A model generated the notes under the pieces. It ran no database searches and was not told the origin of the DNA. It was given only the letters and a program-made list of their open reading frames with translations. DNA of 35,944 nt, from positions 1-35,944 of the forward strand of contig NZ_JADQDC010000021.1 of assembly GCF_015694345.1 (NCBI RefSeq), read 5' to 3'. This DNA comes from Novosphingobium jiangmenense. Lineage in GTDB: Bacteria; Pseudomonadota; Alphaproteobacteria; Sphingomonadales; Sphingomonadaceae. A program made the translations under genes and the position numbers. Shown here in pieces: positions 1 through 8,505 of this stretch (positions are counted from its first letter, which is position 1; each line of letters starts with the position of its first letter).

Positions 1-1
1 T

Positions 2-757
2 CTGGTCGAGTGGTTCGCCGCCAACTGCACCTGCCCCTCGACGATGATCGACCGCATCGTGCCCGCGACCACGGACGAGGACCGCGCCAGTGTGGCCGAA
101 GCCTTGGGCGGGCTGACCGACGAGGCCTGCGTCGTCACCGAGCCGTTCAGCCAGTGGGTGATCGAGGACCGCTTTGCCGGGCCGCGCCCGAGGTGGGAGG
201 CGGTCGGCGCGCAACTGGTCAGCGAGGTCGCGCCTTACGAGGCCGCCAAGCTCAGGATGCTCAACGGCGCGCACTCGCTGCTCGCCTATTGCGGGCTCAA
301 GGCGGGTTACGAATTTGTCCACGAGGCAATTGCCGATCCGCAGTTGCGCCACCTTGCCGAGCAACTGATGCGCCGCGAAGCCGCGCCGACGATCACCCCG
401 GCGCCGGGGCAGGACCTTGCCGCCTACGCCGATGCCCTGATCGCGCGCTTCGCCAACCCCAGCCTCAACCACCGCCTGATCCAGATCGCCATGGACGGCA
501 GCCAGAAGATCCCGCAGCGCTGGCTCGAAACCCTCGCCGCAAACGCCACGCAAGGCCACGACTGCCCCGCCATCCGCCAGGCCCTCGCCGCCTGGATCCA
601 CCACCTCCAGGGCCACAACGGACCCGTCGACGACCCCCGCAGCGCCGATCTCACACGCGCCGCAAACAGCCCGGAGCCGATGGTCGCGCTGTTCGGAGAT
701 GGCGGCCCGATGGCGCAGGCGTGGGGCGCGACCATCTGGCACTGCTTTGGCAGGTGA
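2..757 (+). CDS. uxuB: Mannitol dehydrogenase family / fructuronate reductase (UxuB-like), 5'-truncated by window edge
   Basis: Only the C-terminal part is present (about 251 residues); the reading frame is open from base 2, so the N-terminal NAD-binding domain lies outside the window. Visible family marks are MIDRIVPATT just after a TCPST segment (usual M-[IV]-DRI-x-P motif) and K-L-R-M-L-N-G-A-H, the Lys/Asn/His catalytic motif of polyol-specific long-chain dehydrogenases. Family members interconvert fructuronate and mannonate or mannitol and fructose using NAD(P)H in the cytoplasm. The uronate genes elsewhere in the window favour fructuronate reductase (mannonate oxidoreductase), but this is inference. 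A close paralogue lies inverted at 35188-35943; they differ mainly in the last 30 residues and by four extra residues in the other copy. No terminator-like hairpin is obvious after the TGA at 755-757. Confidence 0.85.
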   Translation: MVEWFAANCTCPSTMIDRIVPATTDEDRASVAEALGGLTDEACVVTEPFSQWVIEDRFAGPRPRWEAVGAQLVSEVAPYEAAKLRMLNGAHSLLAYCGLKAGYEFVHEAIADPQLRHLAEQLMRREAAPTITPAPGQDLAAYADALIARFANPSLNHRLIQIAMDGSQKIPQRWLETLAANATQGHDCPAIRQALAAWIHHLQGHNGPVDDPRSADLTRAANSPEPMVALFGDGGPMAQAWGATIWHCFGR

Positions 758-876
758 CAAAAGTGCCCCCCGGCTTATCGTGCCTGCACGAAACGAAGCC
801 ACCGGAATGCCCAGCGTAGCGAAAGCGGAACGGCGATCATCACCGCCCCCGCTGTGCGCGGGCCCAGCGCCAACAA

Positions 877-944
877 GGTGAGACTGACCGGCGCGTGCGC
901 GACCAGGGAAGTCGCCTGTCAGACCGCAGACCCTGTGCTTCAGG
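877..944 (+). other. Possible structured leader or terminator in the 282-bp gap before the sensor kinase
   Basis: The gap 758-1039 holds no gene. Within it CTGAC (884-888) pairs with GTCAG (918-922), enclosing a GCGAC/GTCGC hairpin (899-903 with 911-915). GGT and ACC extend the outer stem. A small CCTG/CAGG hairpin follows at 932-944. No T-tract follows and I do not recognise a known riboswitch. It may be the end of the upstream transcript or part of the kinase leader. Confidence 0.3.
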
Positions 945-1039
945 CAACCCTTGAGCAGGCATGTTGCAAAGGTTTGCTCTTGCTGTCGCAGCCCGTGCCA
1001 GCCTAGCTTCGGCTTGACCGGGGGAAAGTTGACACGCGG

Positions 1040-4000
1040 ATGAGCGCGCAGATTGCAGCAGTGATGACCGTGGCGCTGTTCACGCTGATGTTCGGCGTGG
1101 CCGCGCTGATCGAAAGGGGACGGCTGCGCTGGCGCTACAAGGTGAGCTTGCGTCATGGTGCCTATACCCTTGCACTGGGCGTCTACTGCTCCAGCTGGAC
1201 ATTCTACGGCTCTGTCGGCACGGCAGTCAGCCAGGGCTGGAATTACCTCCCGATCTATCTGGCGCCGGCCCTTCTGCTGCTGCTGGCGCCACGTTTTCTC
1301 GAAAGGCTGGCGCAAGAGGTTCAGCGCGAACGGACCTCGACCATTTCCGATTTCATCGCCGCACGCTTCGGGCACGATTCAGGAGTCGCCCGCCTGATCA
1401 CGGTCATCGCGCTTTGCGGCACGATTCCCTACGTTGCCCTGCAGCTCCGCTCCATCGGAACCGCGCTGGCGGCGACGTCGGGGCACGACGTGGCGGTGCC
1501 GGTCATGGTCGGCAGCGCCGCGGTTCTGGCCGCCTTCGCAATTCTCTTCGGCGCGCGGCGCTACGAGATCGCGGGCCGCAGCGAAGGGCTGGTCTTCTCG
1601 ATCGCATTGGAATCGCTGATCAAGCTTCTGGCGCTCGCCATGGTCGGCATCGTCTCCGTCATGGTGCTGCTGGATGCCCACGGCCCACCTCTTGCCAGCG
1701 GGCTGCGCGAGATGAGCCGGGAGTTTGCCCCCGATCACGTGACGACCGAGACCATGGTGATTGCCCTCGTGTCGGCATTCGCGATCATCGTCCTGCCACG
1801 ACAGTTCTACATGGGGCTCGCCGAAGCCCACACCGCTCGGGATCTGCCGAGAGCGCGCGTGGGCCTTGCGCTTTACATCCTCGCGATGGCGGCGCTGGTC
1901 GTTCCGATCGCGCTTGCCGGACTGGTTGCGCTCCCCTCCGGAACATCCCCGGACAGCTACGTGCTGCTGCTCCCGGCCAGCGCCGGATATGGCCCCGTCG
2001 CCGTTGCCGCGCTTCTCGGGGGCCTCAGCGCAGGCTCGGCAATGGTTATCGTGGATGCGACCGCGCTGGCGATCATGGTCTCGAACGACCTGATCTTTCC
2101 CGCGATCCTGCGAAGCGAAGGACAGGCGCAGGCGGGCGATCTCGGCCGCCGCATGCTCGCGGTCCGGCGCGGCGCGATCGTCGGCATTGTCCTGCTCGCC
2201 CTGCTCTGGGCGTTGCTTGTCGACCCGGCGCGCTCGCTTGCCTCGATCGGACTCGTGGCGTTTGCGGCGATGGTCCAGTTCGTGCCCCATCTGCTCATGG
2301 CAGTGTCGTCGCCTGGCCACGATCCCGTGGCGGCACGGGCCAGCCTGCTGACGGGGCTCGTCCTGTGGCTCTACACTCTGGCGCTCCCTCCGGTCATGCC
2401 AGCCGAGTGGCTGGTCTGGTTGAAGGGTACGCCGTTCGACCCGGTCCGCCTGCTGGGAATCGGTCATGCCAGCCCGCTGGTCCATGGCGTCGGCTGGAGC
2501 CTTTGTGCGAACCTTGTGGTCCTCGCACTGGCACGGGCTGGCAAGGGCCATGCCCCCCGGTTTCCCAGGCTGTTCTCCGGTAGCCGCCATGTCGCGAACA
2601 TTGGTGACCTGGCCTCGCTCATCGCGCGCTTCGTCGGCGAGGAGCGGGCGACAGCAGCCTTCCCCCCCGATCGTCATGCCTTGCCCGTCGATCGCAATTC
2701 GGCGCGGCTGGCACAGGACATCATCTCGGGCGTGATCGGCAACTCTTCGGCCAGAACCTTGGTCGCATCGGCCCTCGCCGGCGAACGCATGAGCGTCGAG
2801 GATGTGACGCGGCTGCTCGACGAGGGTGGTCAGTCGCTGAGCTTCTCGCGCCAGTTGCTGGCCGCAACGTTCGAGAACCTGCAATCGGGTGTCAGCGTCA
2901 TCGATGCGGACCTCAACCTCGTTGCCTGGAACACGCGCTACGTCGAACTCTTTGACTATCCTCCGGGTCTTGTCCGTGCCGGCGTCCCGATTGCGGAACT
3001 CATCCGATACAACGTGATGCGTGGCGACTTTCCCAGTGCCACCGAAGTCGAGGTCGACAAGCGCATCCACCACCTGCGCGCCCGCAGAGCCTATGCATCC
3101 GAGCGCGTGCGTCGCGACGGGCGGGTGATCAAGTCGGTCGGCGGGCCCATGCCTGGCGGTGGCTACCTGACCTCATTCACCGACATCACCGACGAGGCGA
3201 AGGTCCGGGACGAACTCAACAGGACCTTGGGGGAACTCGAGCAGCGGGTGAACGAGCGAACGCTGCAGTTGCGGGAGGCAAACCAGCAACTGGCCGCGAC
3301 AACGCAAGAGAAGACCCGCTTCCTCGCTGCTGCCAGCCATGACCTGCTTCAGCCCCTTCACGCCGCCCGCCTCTTCCTGTCCGCGCTTGAACGAAACCTC
3401 GCAGGGTCCGGCCAGACGCTGGCCCGCAAGGTCGATCGCTCGATCGTTTCGGCAGAAGCCTTGCTGCGCGCGCTGCTGGACATTTCCAAGCTCGATGCAG
3501 GCGGCGTGCAGCCCAGCCCCGAACCCGTCGACCTCGGACCATTGCTCGACGAGGTGGTCGAGACCGTACGTCCGCTCGCCGAGGAAAAGGGACTTCGCCT
3601 GCGTCTCGGTCCCGTGTCGGGCACAGTCATGACCGACCCGGGACTCTTGCGGTCGGTCATGCAGAACCTGGTCACCAACGCGATACGCTACACGCCAGAG
3701 GGCGGCGTCGCGGTTGGCGTACGCCGCCGGGGGAGCGACTTGCGCATCGACGTGATCGACAGCGGAGTTGGCATTCCTGCCAGCCGGCAGCGCGAGATCT
3801 TCACCGAGTTCACGCGCATCGGCGCCGTGGAAGTCGAAGGACTGGGGCTTGGCCTTGCCATCGTCGATCGCATCGTGCGTCTGCTCGGCGCAACGATCGC
3901 GGTCGCATCGGCCGAGGGCCGGGGCAGCCGGTTCAGCGTAACCCTGCCCGCTCTGTCCACCACCGGTCCCAGCGCTTCCAGACCTGACTCTTCCCCGTTG

Positions 4001-4393
4001 CCCAACGGCATGATCCCGCGCCCGCTGACCGTGATCATCGTCGACAACGATCCGGACATTGTCGCGGCATCGGTCGCCATGATCGAAGGTCTGGGCCATG
4101 CCGCCATCGGCTTGCGCAAGGCAGAAGATGCCCTCGCCCGGATCGCCGATGCCGACGTCCTGCTGGCGGATTATCACCTCGATGACGGGGAAGACGGCCT
4201 CCGCCTTATCGACCTGGCGCGCCAACGCAAGCCATCCCTTGCGGTCGCGATGATTTCCGCCGAAAGCGGCGCCGCGTTGCGCAATCGCCTGCGCATGCGG
4301 CGGGTGCCGCTGTTCGTGAAGCCGACGTCCCCCGCCGCGCTCGAAGCGTTCCTCTTCGAATGTGCCTCAGTTGGTCAGATCGAGCCCGAGTGA
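1040..4393 (+). CDS. SSS-transporter-fused hybrid sensor histidine kinase (CrbS/MxtR-like)
   Basis: 1117 residues. The N-terminal half (about 1-520) is a multi-helix sodium:solute-symporter-like membrane domain with SSWTFYGSVG near residue 51 and an IPYVALQL segment near 129. A PAS domain follows at about 610-725, a short coiled coil, then HisKA with the phospho-acceptor in SHDLLQPLHAARLF (His767), and HATPase with NLVTNAIRYTP, DSGVGIP and GLGLGLAIV. A receiver domain ends the protein, phospho-acceptor Asp1044 in LLADYHLDDG and the conserved Lys in FVKPTSP. This architecture is that of CbrA/CrbS/MxtR sensors; CrbS and MxtR control acetate and acetyl-CoA-synthetase genes through a LuxR-type regulator. 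Such a regulator is encoded tail to tail here, the two 3' ends overlapping by 27 bp. A propionyl-CoA synthetase operon lies just beyond, so a carboxylate-sensing role is likely. The ATG at 1040 is the first plausible start; its Shine-Dalgarno (GGGGGAAAG) is rather distant. Confidence 0.85.
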   Translation: MSAQIAAVMTVALFTLMFGVAALIERGRLRWRYKVSLRHGAYTLALGVYCSSWTFYGSVGTAVSQGWNYLPIYLAPALLLLLAPRFLERLAQEVQRERTSTISDFIAARFGHDSGVARLITVIALCGTIPYVALQLRSIGTALAATSGHDVAVPVMVGSAAVLAAFAILFGARRYEIAGRSEGLVFSIALESLIKLLALAMVGIVSVMVLLDAHGPPLASGLREMSREFAPDHVTTETMVIALVSAFAIIVLPRQFYMGLAEAHTARDLPRARVGLALYILAMAALVVPIALAGLVALPSGTSPDSYVLLLPASAGYGPVAVAALLGGLSAGSAMVIVDATALAIMVSNDLIFPAILRSEGQAQAGDLGRRMLAVRRGAIVGIVLLALLWALLVDPARSLASIGLVAFAAMVQFVPHLLMAVSSPGHDPVAARASLLTGLVLWLYTLALPPVMPAEWLVWLKGTPFDPVRLLGIGHASPLVHGVGWSLCANLVVLALARAGKGHAPRFPRLFSGSRHVANIGDLASLIARFVGEERATAAFPPDRHALPVDRNSARLAQDIISGVIGNSSARTLVASALAGERMSVEDVTRLLDEGGQSLSFSRQLLAATFENLQSGVSVIDADLNLVAWNTRYVELFDYPPGLVRAGVPIAELIRYNVMRGDFPSATEVEVDKRIHHLRARRAYASERVRRDGRVIKSVGGPMPGGGYLTSFTDITDEAKVRDELNRTLGELEQRVNERTLQLREANQQLAATTQEKTRFLAAASHDLLQPLHAARLFLSALERNLAGSGQTLARKVDRSIVSAEALLRALLDISKLDAGGVQPSPEPVDLGPLLDEVVETVRPLAEEKGLRLRLGPVSGTVMTDPGLLRSVMQNLVTNAIRYTPEGGVAVGVRRRGSDLRIDVIDSGVGIPASRQREIFTEFTRIGAVEVEGLGLGLAIVDRIVRLLGATIAVASAEGRGSRFSVTLPALSTTGPSASRPDSSPLPNGMIPRPLTVIIVDNDPDIVAASVAMIEGLGHAAIGLRKAEDALARIADADVLLADYHLDDGEDGLRLIDLARQRKPSLAVAMISAESGAALRNRLRMRRVPLFVKPTSPAALEAFLFECASVGQIEPE

Positions 4394-4990
4394 GCGCGCG
4401 ATCAGCGCAGCCTGGGTACGGTTCTGCACGTCAAGCTTGCGCATGATCGCGGTCATGTGGGCCTTGACGGTGGATTCACTCATGCCAAGGTCGAAGGCGA
4501 TCTGCTTGTTCAGCTTGCCATCGAGCACGGCGAGCAGAACCTTGAGCTGGGTCGGAGTGAGATCGGCTACGGCGCGGCGCACCTGATCGACCGGCTCGGC
4601 GCTGGCCGCAGCAGGTGCCCGTCCGCCCAGGGCAGCCGCGATCGCTTCCTCGATCTGCGAAAGGTCGGCATCCTTGCGCAGAAAGCCGACCGCGCCGAAC
4701 GCGCGTGCCTCATCGGCGACCTTTGCTCCTTCCGCGCTTGAGACGACGAGGATTGGTACGTCGGGACGTTCGGCATGAAGCAGAGCAATGCCGGAGTAAC
4801 CGATCGCGCCGGGCATCTTGAGATCCAGCGTGATCAACGACAGATCGGCAGCCTCGCTTGCTGCGCGTGCCGCCGCGGTGAGCGTTCCCGCTTCGACGAC
4901 CCGCGCAGCGGGCGCGACCGCGGCCACGGCAAGCGCAAGTGCCTGCCGGAAGAGCGGATGGTCATCGGCTATCAGAATAGTCTCGCTCAC
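4367..4990 (-). CDS. LuxR/NarL-family response regulator (CrbR/ErdR-like)
   Basis: 207 residues from a GTG start at 4990, chosen because GGGGAGAG lies just upstream and the receiver begins at once (SETILIADDHPLF); a further-upstream ATG would add an untypical tail. The receiver spans about 1-120 with acidic residues Asp9/Asp10, phospho-acceptor Asp56 in LITLDLKMPG and the conserved Lys in FLRKDA. A LuxR-type helix-turn-helix occupies about 140-205 (LTPTQLKVLLAVLDG, then NKQIAFDLGMSESTVKAHM). It should bind DNA when phosphorylated. Its partner is very probably the adjacent hybrid kinase, as in the CrbS/CrbR and MxtR/ErdR pairs, and its target probably the porin-transporter-acyl-CoA synthetase operon transcribed divergently from it. 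The partner and target assignments are inferences from neighbourhood and family. Confidence 0.85.
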   Translation of the reverse strand: MSETILIADDHPLFRQALALAVAAVAPAARVVEAGTLTAAARAASEAADLSLITLDLKMPGAIGYSGIALLHAERPDVPILVVSSAEGAKVADEARAFGAVGFLRKDADLSQIEEAIAAALGGRAPAAASAEPVDQVRRAVADLTPTQLKVLLAVLDGKLNKQIAFDLGMSESTVKAHMTAIMRKLDVQNRTQAALIARSLGLDLTN

Positions 4991-5116
4991 GGCTCTCCCC
5001 TTGGGCACGCAGTCGGGCAAATGGTCGAAGCTGGTCCCCCGCCGCCTAGCTTATCGGCTTGCAGGGCACGGGCAATAGTCGGTTTCTGGTTATTCCATGC
5101 AGCGGCACCCGCGACT

Positions 5117-5155
5117 TTGGTCGAATGGCTACGACCAATCGCGATCTGTCGCGAT
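5117..5155 (+). promoter_or_regulatory. Candidate operator: perfect dyad plus 10-bp-phased direct repeat
   Basis: In the 228-bp divergent gap between the response regulator and the porin, TTGGTCG (5117-5123) and CGACCAA (5132-5138) form a perfect 7-bp inverted repeat with an 8-bp spacer. TCGCGAT follows twice, at 5139-5145 and 5149-5155, exactly one helical turn apart. The position, 64-102 bp before the porin start, suits an activator site. Binding by the LuxR-type regulator is inference; no -35/-10 pair could be assigned with confidence. Confidence 0.4.
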
Positions 5156-5218
5156 TTCCTCCGCTCCGCAAGGTTGCAGCCCGGAAAGTGCGAAGTGCGC
5201 ACACCTGGAGAGGGAAAG

Positions 5219-6646
5219 ATGTCAGTCAAGATCGCAAGGAATCTGTCCTTGCTGCTCGCCGCCACCAGCATGACGATGCCAGCACTGGCCAATGCCGCGG
5301 TGCCGAGCAAGCGCGAGGCCGAACTCGTCGCGCGGCTTGAAAAGCTGGAAGCCGAAATGGCAGCGATGAAGGCCGACCTGCAGCAGGCCCGTGCCGAGCA
5401 GGCCTCCACCGCCAGCGCCGCGCAAGTGGGCCAGGCTGTCGAAGTCGCCCAGGCCGCTTCGGCCAAGGCCGATGCCGCCACTGCCAAGGTTGCCGCGCTC
5501 GAAGCAAAACCGCAGCCCGAAGGCTTCAAGGTGGGTGCAACCACGGTAAAGCTTGGCGGCTGGATCAAGCTTGTCGCCACGAACAGCCGCTTCAGCGACG
5601 GAGAAGTCGCCAACAACGCCTTCGGGCGCGATTTCTGGCTGCCGCAGCAAATCCCGGTCGGTGGCGCCCATTCGGCGCGCGAACAGGATTTCAGTGCGCG
5701 CCAGTCGCGCTTCTGGCTGAACCTCGATACCACGGTGGCCGGGCACAGCCTGAAGGGCTATGTCGAGACCGACTTCGAAACTTCGCCCGGCACGCAGGGC
5801 ACGCAGCGCACCACCAACGGCTACAACCTCGCCCTGCGCCGCGCCTACCTCCAGTTCGACAAATGGACGTTCGGTCAGGACTGGTCGACCTTCCAGTACA
5901 CCGGCGCGCTGCCGGAAAGCACGGACTACGTCGGCACCACCGAAGGCACCGTCTTCGTGCGCCAGCCGGTCATCCGCTACTCGACCAAGGTGGGCGACGG
6001 CTTGACGCTGCACGTCTCTGCCGAGAACCCCGAAAGCGCCACGGCGACCGCCGGCTCTGCAACGCTCGTCGAGAACGGCGACGACCGCCTCCCCGATTTC
6101 GCCGCCCGCCTCGCATGGAGCGGCAAGAAGGGTGAGCTTTCGCTGGCCGGGCTGGCTCGCGAACTGCGGGTCGAAAACAATGGCGTGGCCGACAGCCGTT
6201 TCGGCTGGGGCGTCAGCGCCGCCGGCAAGCTGTTCCTTGATGACGCCAAGGTCAGCGACCTGCGCTTCATGGCCACCTATGGCCAAGGCGCGAGCCGTTA
6301 CATCGGCGTGAACTTCGCCCCCGACGCCGTCTTCGTCGGCGCGACGGGCAAGCTCGAAAACGTCACCGTGGCCTCGGCCATGCTTGCCGGCCGGATCGGC
6401 CTGGCGCCGGGCCTTCGCGCCAACCTGATGGGCAGCTGGCAGCGGGTGGACTACGCCGATGCACTGACTGCCGCGATGGTCGGCACCTACAACAAGCAGG
6501 CCTGGAGCCTCGCCGGCAACCTGTTCTGGTCGCCGATAAAGAATGTCGACCTCGGCATCGAGGTCCGGCACGGTGAGCGCAAGCTCGCGGGCGGTGCGAG
6601 CGGCGCGCTCGATCGCATCGAATTCGCCGCCAAGTACGGTTTCTAA
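5219..6646 (+). CDS. DcaP-like outer-membrane porin
   Basis: 475 residues from the ATG at 5219, preceded by GGAGAGGG. A signal peptide (about residues 1-26, cleavage near ALANA) is followed by a charged heptad-like stretch with KREAELVARLEKLEAEM and further Glu/Lys/Ala-rich helix, a probable trimer coiled coil. The remainder is a beta-barrel beginning near KLGGWIKL, with FGRDFWLPQQIPVGG, RQSRFWLNLDT and FGQDWSTF typical of DcaP-type trimeric channels, and ending in a C-terminal Phe (KYGF). DcaP of Acinetobacter passes dicarboxylates and other negatively charged small molecules. It is first in an apparent operon; the MHS transporter starts 26 bp downstream. Role by inference: outer-membrane entry for the carboxylate then imported and activated by the next two gene products. 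Confidence 0.8.
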   Translation: MSVKIARNLSLLLAATSMTMPALANAAVPSKREAELVARLEKLEAEMAAMKADLQQARAEQASTASAAQVGQAVEVAQAASAKADAATAKVAALEAKPQPEGFKVGATTVKLGGWIKLVATNSRFSDGEVANNAFGRDFWLPQQIPVGGAHSAREQDFSARQSRFWLNLDTTVAGHSLKGYVETDFETSPGTQGTQRTTNGYNLALRRAYLQFDKWTFGQDWSTFQYTGALPESTDYVGTTEGTVFVRQPVIRYSTKVGDGLTLHVSAENPESATATAGSATLVENGDDRLPDFAARLAWSGKKGELSLAGLARELRVENNGVADSRFGWGVSAAGKLFLDDAKVSDLRFMATYGQGASRYIGVNFAPDAVFVGATGKLENVTVASAMLAGRIGLAPGLRANLMGSWQRVDYADALTAAMVGTYNKQAWSLAGNLFWSPIKNVDLGIEVRHGERKLAGGASGALDRIEFAAKYGF

Positions 6647-6672
6647 GAGTCCACCAGAATAGGGGGAAGAGG

Positions 6673-8436
6673 ATGTCCAACGTCAATCTTACGGATGATT
6701 TTTCGGCCTTGCCGAAACATCACCAGGCCACGCACAGCGAGAAGCTCATCATTACCGCTTCGTCGCTCGGCACTGTGTTCGAATGGTACGATTTCTACCT
6801 TTACGGCCTGCTCACCGCGATCATCGCGGCCAAGTTTCTGACCGGCCTCAACGCCACTACCTCGTTCATCATGGCGCTGCTCGTGTTCGCCGCGGGCTTC
6901 ATCGTCCGCCCGTTCGGCGCGCTGGTGTTCGGCCGCATCGGCGACATGGTCGGCCGCCGCTATACCTTCATCGTCACCCTGCTGGTCATGGGCCTTTCGA
7001 CGTTCCTCGTCGGCTGCCTGCCCACCTATGAAAGCGTCGGCGTGGCCGCGCCGATCATGCTGGTGGTCCTGCGCATGTTCCAGGGCCTTGCCCTTGGCGG
7101 GGAATACGGCGGCGCCGCGACTTACGTCGCCGAGCATGCACCCGAGGGCAAGCGCGGCCTCTACACCAGTTGGATCCAGATCACCGCGACCGCTGGCCTC
7201 GCCATGGCACTGCTGATCGTGATTCTGGTCCGTTCGCCCGTCACCGGCGTCGGCGAAGAGGCGTTCAAGGACTGGGGCTGGCGCGTTCCGTACCTGATCT
7301 CGGGCCTGTTCCTCTGCGTCGGCCTGTGGCTGCGCCTCAAGCTGCATGAATCCCCCGTCTTCCAGAAGATGAAGGACGAAGGCACCTCCTCGAAGCGCCC
7401 GCTGTCCGAAGCCTTCGGCGAATGGAAGAACCTCAAGATCGTGCTGATCGCCTTCTTCGGCGCCATCGCGGGTCAGGCCGTGGTCTGGTACACCGGCCAG
7501 CTTTACGCGATGTACTTCCTTGAAAAGATGCTCAAGGTCGATGGCCTGACCGCCAACACCCTGATCATCATCGCGCTTGGCTGCGCCACGCCGTTCTTCC
7601 TGTTCTTCGGGTGGCTGTCCGACAAGATCGGCCGCAAGAAGATCATTCTGGCGGGTTGTGCACTTGCCGCGCTGACCATGTTCCCGACCTTCAAGGCACT
7701 GACCGAGGCGGCCAACCCCGCACTCGCCCATGCCCAGGCCAATGCTCCGGTCAAGGTCATGGCCGACCCTGCCGAATGCTCCTCGCAGTTCGACCCGGTC
7801 GGCGCCAACAAGTTCGACACCACCAGTTGCGACATCGTCAAGAACGCGCTCGCCAAGGCGGCGGTGAACTACGAGAACGTCGCGGCGCCTGCCGGCACCC
7901 TCGCCTCGATCCAGATCGGCGGCATGACCATCACTGCTCCCGATCCGTCGAAGGTCTCGGGCGATGAAAAGAAGGCCGCCATCGCTGCCTTCACCGCCAA
8001 GGTCGTCGGCGCCCCCGCTGTCGCTGCCAAGCCTGCCGAGGGCGACAAGCCTGCGGTCGAAGCCAAGCCTGCCATCGAGGGCGAACTTGCCAAGGTCGGC
8101 TATCCCGCCAAGGCCAACCCAGACCAGATCAACAAGCCGCTGGTCGTGGCGATCCTGTTCTACCTCGTGCTGCTGGTGACCATGGTCTATGGCCCGATCG
8201 CGGCGATGCTGGTCGAGCTGTTCCCCAGCCGCATCCGCTACACCTCGATGAGCCTGCCCTACCACATCGGCAACGGCTGGCTCGGTGGCCTGCTCCCCGC
8301 CATCGGCTTCGCCATGGTCGCAGCCAACGGGGATATCTACCACGGCTTCTGGTACCCGGTGATCGTCGCCGCCGCCACTTGCGTGATCGGCCTGGTGTTC
8401 CTGCCGGAAACCTACAAGCGATCGATTGACGACTAA
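6673..8436 (+). CDS. MFS transporter, metabolite:H+ symporter (MHS) family, with large periplasmic insertion
   Basis: 587 residues, well above the 430-450 usual for MHS proteins. Family marks are SSLGTVFEWYDFYLYG near the N-terminus, RPFGALVFGRIGDMVGRR (the loop 2-3 signature), GLALGGEYGGAATYVAEHAP, SDKIGRKK and a C-terminal ELFPSRIRYTSMSLPYHIGNG segment. The excess lies between about residues 345 and 485, after the eighth membrane helix, so it should face the periplasm. It contains two cysteines (AECSSQF and TSCDIVK) that could form a disulfide and an Ala-Lys-Pro-rich stretch. Transport of a carboxylate with protons is the family role; the substrate is not readable from the sequence. Its neighbours (porin before, propionyl-CoA synthetase 69 bp after) suggest a short-chain acid. 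The Shine-Dalgarno GGGGGAAGAGG is strong. Confidence 0.85.
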   Translation: MSNVNLTDDFSALPKHHQATHSEKLIITASSLGTVFEWYDFYLYGLLTAIIAAKFLTGLNATTSFIMALLVFAAGFIVRPFGALVFGRIGDMVGRRYTFIVTLLVMGLSTFLVGCLPTYESVGVAAPIMLVVLRMFQGLALGGEYGGAATYVAEHAPEGKRGLYTSWIQITATAGLAMALLIVILVRSPVTGVGEEAFKDWGWRVPYLISGLFLCVGLWLRLKLHESPVFQKMKDEGTSSKRPLSEAFGEWKNLKIVLIAFFGAIAGQAVVWYTGQLYAMYFLEKMLKVDGLTANTLIIIALGCATPFFLFFGWLSDKIGRKKIILAGCALAALTMFPTFKALTEAANPALAHAQANAPVKVMADPAECSSQFDPVGANKFDTTSCDIVKNALAKAAVNYENVAAPAGTLASIQIGGMTITAPDPSKVSGDEKKAAIAAFTAKVVGAPAVAAKPAEGDKPAVEAKPAIEGELAKVGYPAKANPDQINKPLVVAILFYLVLLVTMVYGPIAAMLVELFPSRIRYTSMSLPYHIGNGWLGGLLPAIGFAMVAANGDIYHGFWYPVIVAAATCVIGLVFLPETYKRSIDD

Positions 8437-8444
8437 GGTCTTAC

Positions 8445-8480
8445 TGGAGCGGGTAGCGGTTTGCGCCGATACCCGCTCCA
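8445..8480 (+). other. Intercistronic hairpin between MHS transporter and prpE
   Basis: A perfect 11-bp inverted repeat, TGGAGCGGGTA (8445-8455) and TACCCGCTCCA (8470-8480), with an inner CGG/CCG pair, fills most of the 69-bp gap. No T-run follows, so it looks more like an mRNA-processing or stability element, or a partial terminator lowering prpE expression, than a full intrinsic terminator. Confidence 0.55.
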
Positions 8481-8505
8481 ACTGTTTCAAGAGTCGGGTG
8501 AGGAC

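Noticed and set aside
877..944. Cobalamin-riboswitch-like look of the region before the sensor kinase
   Set aside because: Only short resemblances; the B12-box and the conserved core are not present and the downstream gene is not a cobalamin gene.
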